In this document: positions 8,578 through 17,582 of the stretch, in pieces | Layout: each line of letters opens with the position of its first letter | How positions within the stretch are numbered: position 1 is the stretch's first letter | Origin: Cyclobacterium xiamenense | Lineage (GTDB): Bacteria > Bacteroidota > Bacteroidia > Cytophagales > Cyclobacteriaceae | Assembly (NCBI RefSeq): GCF_009467825.1 | Contig: NZ_WIOK01000022.1 | Span: forward strand, 1 to 64,000 | Length of the DNA: 64,000 bases | Direction of reading: 5' to 3' | Position numbers and translations under genes: made by a program | The notes under the pieces: generated by a model | Seen by the model: the letters and a program-made list of their open reading frames with translations, nothing else | The model's database searches: none | Told to the model about the DNA's origin: nothing

Positions 8578-9309
8578 TCATTTGATCTGATAATCCAGTT
8601 TCATGGTGATGGATGCGGTTTTCGCCTTCGAACTGGTATTGAAGGTGCCGCCCCAGGAGTAGTCTTCACCGGAATTTTGACCGGTGATCTGAAATATTCC
8701 CATGTTTGCAACAATCAGGTCTCCCAATGTTGCTCCTGAATTTTTGGCGATCGTCTCGGCGCGGATGCGGGCGTCTTCAGTCGCTTTGGAGATCAGTTCA
8801 ATTTTCAAATCTGCCAGTTGGGTAAAATAATACCGGGGCGCCTGGGAGTAAAACTGAATTTCCTTGTTGAGCAGTTCGGTAATTTCCCGGGCTATTTTCT
8901 CCACTTTCTCCACTTCTTTGGATTCTATGCTGATGTTTTGACTCAGGATATATCCCAAAAATGTTTCTCCCATGAACCTGCCTTCAGGGCTGTATTCGGC
9001 CCGGGTATTTTGGCGGGACTGCACGGCGCTAAAGACAATTTCCTCCGAGGCAATTCCCTTCGAATTCAGGTATTCGGTAACGGCTTTGCGGTCTTTTTCC
9101 AAACCCGAATACGCTTCGCCCAGCGTATAGGCCTGTTTTTCAAAGAGTCCTTCCCAGACGATCAGGTCGGAAATAAAATCCGTCTCTCCGAGACCGGTGA
9201 CGGAAATTTTCGCCTGGGCCTGGCTCCGTTTCAAGAAAGCATTCCCTAACACAATGGAGGAAAGTACGATTGCCAGGGCAAAAATTACAGCGGTAAGGTG
9301 TTGTTTCAT
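8578..9309 (-). CDS. SIMPL (DUF541) domain protein
   Basis: A 243-residue protein with an N-terminal membrane anchor or uncleaved signal (MKQHLTAVIFALAIVLSSIVLG) and a SIMPL/DUF541 domain: ISVTGLGETDF, YLNSKGIASEEI, a central SIESKEVEKVEKIAREI helix and the C-terminal SKATEDARIRAETIAKNSGATLG motif. It is likely in the periplasm, attached to the inner membrane. The open frame extends 42 codons upstream, but the signal-like sequence supports the start at 9309. Members occur in many cell-envelope contexts with no agreed function. It is a single gene with no operon partner. Confidence 0.85.
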   Translation of the reverse strand: MKQHLTAVIFALAIVLSSIVLGNAFLKRSQAQAKISVTGLGETDFISDLIVWEGLFEKQAYTLGEAYSGLEKDRKAVTEYLNSKGIASEEIVFSAVQSRQNTRAEYSPEGRFMGETFLGYILSQNISIESKEVEKVEKIAREITELLNKEIQFYSQAPRYYFTQLADLKIELISKATEDARIRAETIAKNSGATLGDLIVANMGIFQITGQNSGEDYSWGGTFNTSSKAKTASITMKLDYQIK

Positions 9310-9479
9310 TGCTTGGGGATTTTGATCGGTGGAATTTCGCAATTTATTGGCGAAATCCCCTAAATAGGCGCCAAATTTATTGATGCATTTTGGGCTGAAA
9401 AAAGCAATCACTGAGAAAAAGATGATATTTATCATGTTTGGCCCTTCCCAAAATCACTCTTTACCTTTCTTGCTAGGCC

Positions 9480-9487
9480 TAGCTTTG
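9480..9487 (+). promoter_or_regulatory. Bacteroidota -7 promoter box (TAGCTTTG)
   Basis: A perfect TAnnTTTG box lies 17 bases before the start of the gene at 9505, at the head of the cbb3 locus. It overlaps the ten-base palindrome CTAGGCCTAG (9473-9482). No clear TTG at the expected -33 spacing is seen, so the site rests on the -7 box and position only. Confidence 0.45.
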
Positions 9488-9504
9488 TAAAAAAAGATAC
9501 GCTT

Positions 9505-10134
9505 ATGCAGAGCAAGTTGGACGTACATTTTGCTTTTCCCGAAGACATTGTTACCGCGCACTACGGCTGTCCCTTACCCATGGGATTCCAAACCGGGGAA
9601 ATGGAGGTATCCACCACGCAACAGCTACTGGGTCCGGCATCCGCTAAACTATATACCGCTCATTTACCGGAGGTATTGGATTGGTTGCATGGATTGGACT
9701 ACCCCAAAGCTTTGGAAAGCGAGCCTTGCGAGGTGCCGGTTCTATTGTATGATCGGGAGCTTTCGTTCGAACGGTTGCTCTTTCATTACGATGGAACTCC
9801 AGCCTCGGCAAAGATTATCAAACAATTTCTCGCACTTTTTTCAGAAAATATTTCCAACAGTAGAGCAACCATTATTTCTCCGGCATTCATTCCCAAATCA
9901 AAAAAGAGGGAGGAGCAAGCAATCATTCAGGAAGTGAGCAATCACACCGCTGAAACGTCCTTCATTAAATTTAATTTCAATCGAATTGGGGATTTTTGGT
10001 CCTATGCGGTCAAACATCAGTGTACCTTTTTGGTCACTACCAAAAACAATCAGGCCGATCTGGCGAAAGTGTTGTTTCATTTTTACAAAGGCGGCATGTG
10101 GTACGAAAGACTTTCCTTTTATTTGGCTGTATAA
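9505..10134 (+). CDS. Conserved hypothetical, divergent UspA-like protein
   Basis: The 209-residue product has no signal peptide. The central segment FHYDGTPASAKIIKQFLALFS resembles the start of a universal stress protein domain (a YDGS-type strand-loop followed by a helix), and the C-terminal stretch KHQCTFLVTTKNNQADLAKVLFHF is arranged like the later UspA strands. The typical ATP-binding G-x2-G-x9-G motif is absent, so if it is a Usp relative it is degenerate. It stands 63 bases ahead of ccoI and begins the cbb3 locus. The fold is a tentative reading; the function is unknown. Confidence 0.6.
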   Translation: MQSKLDVHFAFPEDIVTAHYGCPLPMGFQTGEMEVSTTQQLLGPASAKLYTAHLPEVLDWLHGLDYPKALESEPCEVPVLLYDRELSFERLLFHYDGTPASAKIIKQFLALFSENISNSRATIISPAFIPKSKKREEQAIIQEVSNHTAETSFIKFNFNRIGDFWSYAVKHQCTFLVTTKNNQADLAKVLFHFYKGGMWYERLSFYLAV

Positions 10135-10147
10135 ATCAGTATATTGA

Positions 10148-10161
10148 ATGACATTCGTCAT
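10148..10161. promoter_or_regulatory. Candidate Crp/Fnr-family operator upstream of ccoI
   Basis: A perfect 5+5 palindrome, ATGAC-ATTC-GTCAT, lies 36 bases before the ccoI start codon in the only gap of this part of the locus. The geometry (two TGAC/GTCA-like half-sites separated by four bases) fits a dimeric Crp/Fnr-type regulator, as is usual for oxygen-responsive cbb3 genes. The regulator is not encoded in the window, and the assignment is an inference from shape and place. Confidence 0.4.
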
Positions 10162-10197
10162 GTTTTTGAGCTAGACGCTGAAGTAACTTGCCGCCAA

Positions 10198-12651
10198 ATG
10201 GAGAATACATCTACCCCTGTTAAACAACCCGCTCAAATCAGCTGCTACCATTGTGGTGAGCGCTGTGAAGAGGAAATCCTGCACCATGAGGGAAAAGACT
10301 TTTGCTGTGCGGGATGCAAGACGGTGTACGATGTGCTGAGTGAAAACGACCTTTGCGATTATTACGACCTGTCCGATGCCCCGGGTTCAAACCGACGGAA
10401 GGAAAATACCCGGACCAATCGGTTTGATTACCTGGATGATACAGAGGTTCGGGACAAATTGGTTGATTATCAGGATGAGAAGCAGATCCACGTGACCTTT
10501 TATGTACCGTTGATTCATTGTGCCTCCTGTATATGGCTGCTGGAAAACCTTCACCGACTGCATGAGGGAGTGGTAGATTCGCGGGTTAATTTCATGGAGA
10601 AAAAAGTACAGATCCGCTTCCTCAAGGCCGAAATCGGTCTCAAAGAGTTGGTGGCGTTGATGGCGGGGATCGGCTACGAACCGCGCATCAATCTATCGGA
10701 CATGGTGCAACAAAAAAACCACTCCGTTGATAGAAAGTTGGTGTATCAACTCGCCGTGGCGGGTTTTTGCTTTGGAAACATGATGTTTTTTAGCCTTCCG
10801 GAGTATTTTTCTGAGGCAGAATTGTTGGGTCAGGGATTCAGGGAGTTGTTTCGCTACCTCAATGTGGTGTTGGCCTTACCGGTCTTTTTTTATTCGGCTT
10901 CCGATTATTACCGAAATGCCTGGTATTCGCTGAAAAACAGATCCATTGGCATGGAAGTGCCTATTGTACTGGGCATCGTGACCTTGTTTACCTTTAGCCT
11001 TTATGAGATATTTCTGGCTGGTCAGGAAGGATACCTGGACACCCTGGGCGGGTTGTTGTTTTTTCTCCTTTTGGGCAAATTGTACCAACAAAAAACCTTT
11101 GATACCCTTTCCTTTGACCGTGATTATACCTCCTATTTTCCGATCGGCGTTAGTAAATTGACGCAAAACACAGAGCAAGTGATCCCTCTGACCAAAGTCC
11201 AGGTGGGGGATAGAATTCGGGTGCGGAACGAGGAGTTGGTGCCTGCGGATAGCGTATTGCTCGATGAAGTAGCCACAATCGACTACAGTTTTGTGACCGG
11301 AGAGGAAGTCCCGGTGCTGGTAAAAAAGGGCGCTTTGGTCTATGCCGGAGGAAGACAAAAAGGGGCTGCCATTCAGTTATTGGTTCAAAAATCTCCTTCG
11401 CAGGGCTACCTGACCGATTTATGGAACAACGAGGCATTTTCGAAAAATGAGCAAGAAGATTCCCTTGCCTCACTGGCTACCCGAATCAGCGGAAAGTTTA
11501 CCTTCACTGTCCTCCTGATTGCATTTGGAGCCCTGAGCTATTGGAGTTTTTACGACTTTTCCATGGGGATTCGCGCCTTTACGGCCGTTTTGATCATCAC
11601 CTGTCCCTGTGCGCTTGCCATGTCCACGCCCTTTACGCTGGGAAACGTGATGCGGATTTTTGGAAAACGTGGCTTTTATCTGAAAAACACCCAGGTAATT
11701 GAGAAATTAGCTGGATTAGACACCCTGGTGTTTGATAAAACAGGCACGCTGACCTCGCCGTCAAAAGCCCGTGTACATTACCAAGGAGAATCGCTTTCGG
11801 AGGAAACCCGTGCGGTAGTAAAAGCACTGGTAAACCATTCCATCCATCCACTGAGTAACCGAATCAATCGTTGGCTGGGGAGCGTTCCGGCAGTGGAACT
11901 GGAGCAGGTGGAGGAAATTCCAGGCAAAGGATTACGGGCGGTTTACAAGTCCCAGTCACTGGTCCTGGGCTCGGCCTCGTTTGCCGGCATGAAGGCATCT
12001 CCGCAAGCCCGCAGCGCGGGTAATGAAGTACATTTGGTCATTGAAGGAGTTCATTTGGGTACGTTTTACATTGAGAGTGGTATACGGCAGGGCATGGAAG
12101 AAATGATTCCTGCATTGGCTACCAATTATTCCCTGCATTTACTATCGGGGGATCAGGATCATGAAAAAACCGAGTTGGAGAAAAAACTGGGTACGGCACT
12201 TCGCATGCATTTTCAGCAGAGCCCGAAAGATAAATTAAATCAAATTCAGCAACTTCGTGAAGGGGGGCACCGGGTGCTGATGGTGGGCGATGGACTGAAT
12301 GATGCCGGTGCATTGAAGGCAGGGCATGTGGGGATCGCTGTCACCGAGAATATTTCTCATTTTAGTCCGGCAAGCGACGCCATACTTGATGGAGAGAAAC
12401 TTCGCCATTTACCGGCTTACCTGGATTTTGCGAAGCTAGGCAGAAAGATTATTAAGAGTAGTTTTGGACTCAGTTTTACCTACAACGCCCTTGGAATTTA
12501 CTTTGCCGTGCAAGGGTTGGTAAGTCCCGTATTTTGTGCTATTTTGATGCCGGCGAGCAGTATTTCAGTGGTTTTATTTACCACACTGGCGACCAACTAT
12601 TTTGCCCGGAGAAAGGGAATGAACGAAAAAACAGAGCTACGATGGAAGTAA
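10198..12651 (+). CDS. ccoI: cbb3 oxidase copper-transporting P-type ATPase CcoI/FixI
   Basis: The 817-residue P1B-type ATPase carries an N-terminal Cys-rich metal-binding region (CYHCGERC and CCAGCK, residues 15-45), an HMA-like CASC motif, eight predicted membrane segments, the metal-transport motif Cys469-Pro-Cys471, the phosphorylation site Asp513 in DKTGTL, an HPLSNR-type HP motif, and the hinge GDGLNDAGALK. The CASC/CPC layout and the Cys-rich N-terminal domain are characteristic of CcoI/FixI, which exports Cu to the CuB site of cbb3 oxidase. The ATG at 10198 begins the family homology; an in-frame TTG at 10144 would overlap the palindromic site. It overlaps ccoS by ten bases. Confidence 0.95.
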   Translation: MENTSTPVKQPAQISCYHCGERCEEEILHHEGKDFCCAGCKTVYDVLSENDLCDYYDLSDAPGSNRRKENTRTNRFDYLDDTEVRDKLVDYQDEKQIHVTFYVPLIHCASCIWLLENLHRLHEGVVDSRVNFMEKKVQIRFLKAEIGLKELVALMAGIGYEPRINLSDMVQQKNHSVDRKLVYQLAVAGFCFGNMMFFSLPEYFSEAELLGQGFRELFRYLNVVLALPVFFYSASDYYRNAWYSLKNRSIGMEVPIVLGIVTLFTFSLYEIFLAGQEGYLDTLGGLLFFLLLGKLYQQKTFDTLSFDRDYTSYFPIGVSKLTQNTEQVIPLTKVQVGDRIRVRNEELVPADSVLLDEVATIDYSFVTGEEVPVLVKKGALVYAGGRQKGAAIQLLVQKSPSQGYLTDLWNNEAFSKNEQEDSLASLATRISGKFTFTVLLIAFGALSYWSFYDFSMGIRAFTAVLIITCPCALAMSTPFTLGNVMRIFGKRGFYLKNTQVIEKLAGLDTLVFDKTGTLTSPSKARVHYQGESLSEETRAVVKALVNHSIHPLSNRINRWLGSVPAVELEQVEEIPGKGLRAVYKSQSLVLGSASFAGMKASPQARSAGNEVHLVIEGVHLGTFYIESGIRQGMEEMIPALATNYSLHLLSGDQDHEKTELEKKLGTALRMHFQQSPKDKLNQIQQLREGGHRVLMVGDGLNDAGALKAGHVGIAVTENISHFSPASDAILDGEKLRHLPAYLDFAKLGRKIIKSSFGLSFTYNALGIYFAVQGLVSPVFCAILMPASSISVVLFTTLATNYFARRKGMNEKTELRWK

Positions 12652-12830
12652 TTTTTGTATTGATTGGCATAAGTTTGGCAATGGCAGGAGGCTTTTTGTG
12701 GCTGTTTTTTAAAGCGATGAAAGGGGGACAGTTTGATGATCAGCACACGCCTGCCATGCGCATACTATTTGAGCGAAAGACACATAAAAAACATACAACC
12801 AATAAAAAAACACCTAAAAACACGAAGTGA
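12642..12830 (+). CDS. ccoS: cbb3 oxidase maturation protein CcoS
   Basis: A 62-residue protein with a single N-terminal membrane helix (VIFVLIGISLAMAGGFLWLFF), then KGGQFDD, the short motif typical of CcoS, and a Lys/Thr-rich tail. CcoS is needed for cofactor insertion into CcoN. The start overlaps the last ten bases of ccoI, and ccoNO begins two bases after the stop, so the three are translated as one unit. Confidence 0.9.
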   Translation: MEVIFVLIGISLAMAGGFLWLFFKAMKGGQFDDQHTPAMRILFERKTHKKHTTNKKTPKNTK

Positions 12831-12831
12831 T

Positions 12832-14964
12832 ATGTCAGGAACAACACTTGAACAGTTTAGTTACGATAATAAGATCGTAAAATACTTCGGTGCAGCCACC
12901 GTTATCTGGGGGCTCGCCGGTATGCTGATCGGGGTGATCGCTGCGACCCAGCTTTTTCTTCCCGAGGCCAATATGGGCAACCCGTACACCACTTTTGGAA
13001 GGATACGGCCACTCCATACGAATGCGGTGATTTTCGCCTTTGTAGGAAACGCGATTTTTGCAGGGGTGTACTATTCCATGCCCCGTTTATTGAAAGCGCC
13101 GATGTGGAACAAAACACTGAGTTGGTTTCATTTCTGGGGCTGGCAGGCCATTATTCTTTCGGCGGTCATTACCCTTCCGCTGGGCTTGACCTCATCCAAA
13201 GAATACGCCGAGTTGGAATGGCCCATCGATATTGCCATTGCGGTTGTTTGGGTGGCATTCGGGGCAAATATGATCGGTACGCTGATTACGCGTAGAGAAA
13301 AGCACATGTACGTAGCCATTTGGTTTTACCTGGCTTCCTTTGTTACGGTTGCGGTGCTTCATATCTTCAACTCCCTGGCCTTGCCGGTATCGCTTTTTAA
13401 AAGTTATTCGGCCTATGCGGGCGTACAGGATGCGCTGGTGCAGTGGTGGTACGGGCACAATGCCGTGGCATTTTTCCTGACCACGCCATTTTTGGGCCTG
13501 ATGTATTACTACCTTCCCAAGGCAGCCAATCGGCCGGTTTATTCTTACAAGCTTTCCATCATCCATTTCTGGTCCCTGATCTTTATTTATATTTGGGCGG
13601 GACCCCACCATTTGCTGTACACGGCCTTGCCCGAGTGGGCACAGGTTTTGGGTGTGGCTTTTTCCGTCATGCTTATCGCACCTTCCTGGGGAGGGATGGT
13701 CAATGGCTTGTTGACCTTGCGTGGTGCCTGGGATAAGGTACGTGTAGATCCTGTTTTAAAATTCATGGTCGTGGCTGTAACGGCCTACGGCATGGCTACT
13801 TTTGAAGGCCCCTTGCTCTCTCTGAAAAATGTGAACGCAATTGCCCACTACACCGATTGGATCGTTGCGCACGTGCACATTGGTGGACTGGGATGGAATG
13901 GATTTTTAACCTTTTCCATGTTGTATTGGCTTTGGCCCAAGATGTGGCGAACCAATTTGTACTCGGTGAAACTAGCCAATACCCACTTTTGGCTCGGTAC
14001 CCTGGGAATTTTGTTTTATGCCTTGCCCATGTATGTGGCAGCACTTACCCAAAGCTTGATGTGGAAGGAGTTTGGAGAAGCAGGCAGGTTGGCCTACCCG
14101 AATTTTCTCGAAACCGTAATACAGATTGTACCCATGTACATGTTGCGGGCCTTCGGCGGGGTGCTTTACCTCTCTGGCGCAATCCTGATGGTGTATAATT
14201 TGATAAAAACGGCTGCAGCTGGCTCGTTTCAGGAAGAAGAGGCAGACGAAGCCCCCGCGCTTGCCAAACACGTGCCTACCGGCGGAGAGTTTTGGCACCG
14301 GGCCTGGGAGCGAAAGCCCGTGTTCTTTACCATCCTGGCTACCGTGGCCATACTCATCGGGGGCGTGGTTGAAATAATTCCGACCATTTTGATAAAATCC
14401 AATGTGCCGACAATCAGCAGCGTGGAGCCCTATACACCGCTCGAGCTACAGGGAAGGGACCTCTACATTTCCAATGGTTGCGTAGGTTGTCACTCCCAAA
14501 TGATTCGGCCCTTCCGGTCTGAGACGGAGCGGTATGGGGAATATTCCAAGGCTGGGGAATTTGTGTATGATCGCCCATTCCTTTGGGGATCCAAGCGTAC
14601 CGGTCCGGATTTACACCGGGTGGGTGGAAAGTACCCGGATAGCTGGCATTACCACCACATGGTGGATCCAAGGACCATGTCACCCGGATCCTTGATGCCG
14701 CCCTACCCCTGGATGACGACCACGATAATGGATCATAGTTCGATAGGTGCTAAAATCCGCACCATGATGAAATTGGGTGTTCCCTATCCCGAGGGCTACG
14801 ACGAAATGGCCATCGACGATTTGCGTGCGCAGGCAGAATCAATTGTGGCAGGTCTGAAAGAATCGGGGGTTGAAGTACTCCCCGAAACCGAAATCGTTGC
14901 CTTGATTGCCTACCTGCAGCGATTGGGAACCGATATAAGTAAAACTACCAGTGCGAACCCTTAA
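12832..14964 (+). CDS. ccoNO: Fused cbb3 oxidase subunits I and II (CcoN-CcoO)
   Basis: The 710-residue protein is a fusion. Residues 1 to about 470 are CcoN, with the haem/CuB histidines in RPLHTNAV, WWYGHNAVAFF (with the cbb3-type Tyr region nearby), AGPHHLLY and VAHVHIGGLGWNG. After a charged linker (EEEADEAPA) and one membrane helix near residues 495-520 comes CcoO, a cytochrome c domain with Cys550-Val-Gly-Cys553-His554 followed by SQMIRPF and later an MPPYPW segment that supplies the Met ligand. It is the catalytic, O2-reducing core at the inner membrane. CcoN/CcoO fusion is usual in Bacteroidota. The start at 12832 matches the family N-terminus. Confidence 0.97.
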   Translation: MSGTTLEQFSYDNKIVKYFGAATVIWGLAGMLIGVIAATQLFLPEANMGNPYTTFGRIRPLHTNAVIFAFVGNAIFAGVYYSMPRLLKAPMWNKTLSWFHFWGWQAIILSAVITLPLGLTSSKEYAELEWPIDIAIAVVWVAFGANMIGTLITRREKHMYVAIWFYLASFVTVAVLHIFNSLALPVSLFKSYSAYAGVQDALVQWWYGHNAVAFFLTTPFLGLMYYYLPKAANRPVYSYKLSIIHFWSLIFIYIWAGPHHLLYTALPEWAQVLGVAFSVMLIAPSWGGMVNGLLTLRGAWDKVRVDPVLKFMVVAVTAYGMATFEGPLLSLKNVNAIAHYTDWIVAHVHIGGLGWNGFLTFSMLYWLWPKMWRTNLYSVKLANTHFWLGTLGILFYALPMYVAALTQSLMWKEFGEAGRLAYPNFLETVIQIVPMYMLRAFGGVLYLSGAILMVYNLIKTAAAGSFQEEEADEAPALAKHVPTGGEFWHRAWERKPVFFTILATVAILIGGVVEIIPTILIKSNVPTISSVEPYTPLELQGRDLYISNGCVGCHSQMIRPFRSETERYGEYSKAGEFVYDRPFLWGSKRTGPDLHRVGGKYPDSWHYHHMVDPRTMSPGSLMPPYPWMTTTIMDHSSIGAKIRTMMKLGVPYPEGYDEMAIDDLRAQAESIVAGLKESGVEVLPETEIVALIAYLQRLGTDISKTTSANP

Positions 14965-14976
14965 TCCACCCCGATC

Positions 14977-15168
14977 ATGCAAAAAGAAATTTTAAGATCC
15001 ATAGAAAATATCGAAATCTATCCCATTATCTCGCTTCTGCTATTTGTTGCTTTCTTTATCGGAATGTTTTGGTGGGTACTGCGTGTCGACAAAAAGTACA
15101 TCGACCACATGAAAGAAATGCCCCTTGCAGATGAACCTCAAAAAGATGATTCCCATGAAAACGTTTAA
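14977..15168 (+). CDS. ccoQ: cbb3 oxidase small subunit CcoQ-like
   Basis: A 63-residue protein with one membrane helix (residues 17-36, PIISLLLFVAFFIGMFWWVL) followed by a charged tail beginning RVDKKYIDHMKEMPL. Size, topology and position between ccoNO and ccoP identify it as CcoQ, which stabilises the complex. Its 3' end overlaps the ccoP start by 14 bases, indicating coupled translation. Confidence 0.9.
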   Translation: MQKEILRSIENIEIYPIISLLLFVAFFIGMFWWVLRVDKKYIDHMKEMPLADEPQKDDSHENV

Positions 15169-16081
15169 ACTCATTGGAGCCAGTTCAATGGCCCTATTGC
15201 TGGCGACTCCTGGATTTGCTCAGGAGAGTGGAGAAAGCTGGACCTCCCAAATGCAACAATTGGACAGCAGCCAACTGACCCTGCTTGTCATCATCGGTGT
15301 GGTATTGCTATTGATTGTGATCATCATGGGCATCATGCTGTATTTATTGTCCTTCTTGATGTCCGTGATCAAAAAAGACAATCCGGTCCTCGCTGCAGAG
15401 CCTTCCTGGTGGGAAAACTTTAAAGTGAAATTTGTTACGGGCAAAATGAAGCCCATCGAAAAGGAACAAGACATCCAACTGGACCATAGTTACGATGGGA
15501 TCGTCGAGCTGGATAATTTCATGCCTCCCTGGTTGAAATACGTCTTTTATACCAGCATTGTCTTTGCGGTGGTCTACTTTGTGAATTATTCCGTGTTGGG
15601 CCTTGGAAAGAACCAGTACGAAGAATACGAAGAAGAACTGGCGATCGCTGCGCTGGAAGAGGAGGAACGAAGCGAAACCATGCTGGCGGCTATCGATGAA
15701 ACCACGGTTCAATTTGATGCAACGACCCCTACCATCGAGGCGGGCAAAGAGCTGTACACCGGAAACTGTGCAGCCTGTCATGCGATGGATGGCGGGGGAG
15801 GCGTTGGTCCCAACCTTACCGATGCGTACTGGATCCATGGCGGAGACATCAAGGATGTATTCTCGGTGGTAAAATACGGGGTGGTTGAAAAAGGAATGAT
15901 TCCCTGGCAGGATCAACTAAGCCCGGAGCAAATGCAACAGGTTTCCAGCTACGTATTGACCCTTCAGGGCACCACACCAGCAAACCCTAAAGAACCTCAG
16001 GGAGAAAAATTCACCCCTGCGGTTGAAGAACCGGTTGACGCCCTGGGAGAGGAAGAATTGGGATTGGAACCTGTAGAATAA
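15155..16081 (+). CDS. ccoP: cbb3 oxidase subunit III, mono-haem CcoP
   Basis: The 308-residue protein begins with a signal-like helix (MKTFKLIGASSMALLLATPGFAQ), then has a long membrane helix near residues 45-70 and another near 130-150. A cytochrome c domain follows, with a single site Cys205-Ala-Ala-Cys208-His209, GGVGPNLTD and a KGMIPWQDQLS segment bearing the likely Met ligand. Proteobacterial CcoP carries two haems; one is the usual Bacteroidota state. It takes electrons from periplasmic donors and feeds CcoO. The tail is acidic (EEPVDALGEEELG). The ATG at 15155 precedes the signal sequence and lies inside ccoQ. Confidence 0.95.
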   Translation: MKTFKLIGASSMALLLATPGFAQESGESWTSQMQQLDSSQLTLLVIIGVVLLLIVIIMGIMLYLLSFLMSVIKKDNPVLAAEPSWWENFKVKFVTGKMKPIEKEQDIQLDHSYDGIVELDNFMPPWLKYVFYTSIVFAVVYFVNYSVLGLGKNQYEEYEEELAIAALEEEERSETMLAAIDETTVQFDATTPTIEAGKELYTGNCAACHAMDGGGGVGPNLTDAYWIHGGDIKDVFSVVKYGVVEKGMIPWQDQLSPEQMQQVSSYVLTLQGTTPANPKEPQGEKFTPAVEEPVDALGEEELGLEPVE

Positions 16082-16091
16082 GTGTTTACCA

Positions 16092-16121
16092 ATAGGGTCG
16101 GGCAGACTGTTCCGACCCTAT
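16092..16121 (+). other. Perfect 10-bp hairpin between ccoP and ccoG
   Basis: ATAGGGTCGG (16092-16101) pairs perfectly with CCGACCCTAT (16112-16121) around a ten-base loop. There is no T-tract after it, so it is not a classical intrinsic terminator for the + strand. It may partially terminate or stabilise the upstream mRNA, separating abundant oxidase subunits from the assembly genes. It would also bury an ATG at 16120, which argues for the ccoG start at 16156. Confidence 0.6.
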
Positions 16122-16155
16122 GCACCGCGCATACACAAAAAATCGACTAACAACC

Positions 16156-17571
16156 ATGGCGATAAAAAATGAAAGCCTCGACCCGGAAAAATTTAGGGAC
16201 TCCTTAGGTACTGTCACCAGCGACGGTGGACGGAACTGGATTTATCCGAAGAAAGTGTCCGGAAAGTTCTACAAATGGCGGACCTATGTCTCCTGGCTGC
16301 TATTGGCTATCCTATTTGCCGGTCCATTTATCCGTATCGACGGAAGGCCCTGGCTACTTTTCAATATTTTTGAGCGCAAGTTTATTATTTTCGGGGCAGT
16401 ATTTTGGCCGCAGGATACCCATTTACTGATTTTCCTGCTGCTGATTTTTGTGGTTTTCATCATCTTGTTTACCGTGGTTTTCGGCAGGGTTTTCTGCGGA
16501 TGGGCCTGTCCGCAAACGCTTTTTATGGAAATGGTTTTTCGTAAAATCGAGTATTGGATTGAGGGGGATGCCAACCAGCAACGCAAGCTAAATGCCATGC
16601 CCTGGAATGGGGAAAAGATCCGAAAGAAGACCGTGAAAATGGGGATATTCATCCTTATCTCCTTGCTCATTTCACATACGGTGATGGCCTATCTCATCGG
16701 AATCGATCAGGTATTTGAGATTGTTCAGCAACCTCCGGCGGAAAATCTGGCTGGCTTTATCGGACTGATTGCATTTACCGGTATTTTTCTTTTCGTATTT
16801 TCCTGGTTTCGCGAACAAGCTTGCCTGGTAGTTTGCCCGTACGGGCGGCTACAGGGCGTATTGCTGGACAACCAGTCCATCAACGTCACCTATGATTACG
16901 TGCGGGGAGAACCCAGAGGCCCCATCCGAAAAAATAAGGTGGAAGATCAATCTTTGGGGGATTGCGTGGATTGCTCGCTTTGCGTACACGTGTGCCCCAC
17001 GGGTATCGATATCCGGAATGGCGTGCAGATGGAATGCGTCAATTGTACGGCTTGCATGGATGCCTGCGATGAGGTCATGGAAAAAGTAGATCGTCCACTC
17101 GGGCTGATTCGCTACGCTTCGGAGACGAGTGTTCAAAAAGGCTCTTCCCGATTAATCACGGGTAGGGTCAAGGCTTATTCTTCCATTCTGGTACTTCTGA
17201 TCGCCGGTTTCGTTGCCCTGCTGGCAACCCGGGAAGATTTGGGAGCTACGGTGACCCGATTCAGGGGGATGACTTTTCAGGAAAGAGAGGGAGAACAGAT
17301 CAGCAACCTCTACGAGGTAACCCTGATCAATAAGACCTTTGACGAACAGCAAGTGAACCTGGTTCCCGAAGATCCTGCCTTCCAATTGGAACGGGTAGGA
17401 GATACCGATTGGACCTTAGACGGTCAATCGAAATTTGAAGGACGATTCTTTCTGGTGAAGCCGCAGTCAGCCATGCAGGTGCCTCAGGAAAGCATTGTCC
17501 TCTTATTGCAACAAAATGGTGAAACCATAGACCGGATAAAAACCAGTTTTATGGGGCCGGTAGAAAACTAA
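16156..17571 (+). CDS. ccoG: cbb3 oxidase accessory polyferredoxin CcoG/FixG
   Basis: A 471-residue membrane protein with about five helices and two 4Fe-4S clusters. Features are FCGWACPQTLFMEMVFRK, ACLVVCPYGRLQG, and the ferredoxin pair starting at Cys270 (CVDCSLCVHVCP, then CVNCTACMDACD). The C-terminal third is an immunoglobulin-like FixG_C domain on the periplasmic side (NLYEVTLINKTFDEQQV onward). CcoG is proposed to reduce copper for cbb3 assembly. Start 16156 was chosen over 16120 because the latter lies inside the hairpin. It is followed 11 bases later by ccoH. Confidence 0.95.
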   Translation: MAIKNESLDPEKFRDSLGTVTSDGGRNWIYPKKVSGKFYKWRTYVSWLLLAILFAGPFIRIDGRPWLLFNIFERKFIIFGAVFWPQDTHLLIFLLLIFVVFIILFTVVFGRVFCGWACPQTLFMEMVFRKIEYWIEGDANQQRKLNAMPWNGEKIRKKTVKMGIFILISLLISHTVMAYLIGIDQVFEIVQQPPAENLAGFIGLIAFTGIFLFVFSWFREQACLVVCPYGRLQGVLLDNQSINVTYDYVRGEPRGPIRKNKVEDQSLGDCVDCSLCVHVCPTGIDIRNGVQMECVNCTACMDACDEVMEKVDRPLGLIRYASETSVQKGSSRLITGRVKAYSSILVLLIAGFVALLATREDLGATVTRFRGMTFQEREGEQISNLYEVTLINKTFDEQQVNLVPEDPAFQLERVGDTDWTLDGQSKFEGRFFLVKPQSAMQVPQESIVLLLQQNGETIDRIKTSFMGPVEN

Positions 17572-17582
17572 AACTAAAGACG

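Noticed and set aside
12733-12831. Upstream extension of the CcoN-CcoO frame
   Set aside because: It overlaps ccoS in another frame and lacks family homology; the start at 12832 fits the family.
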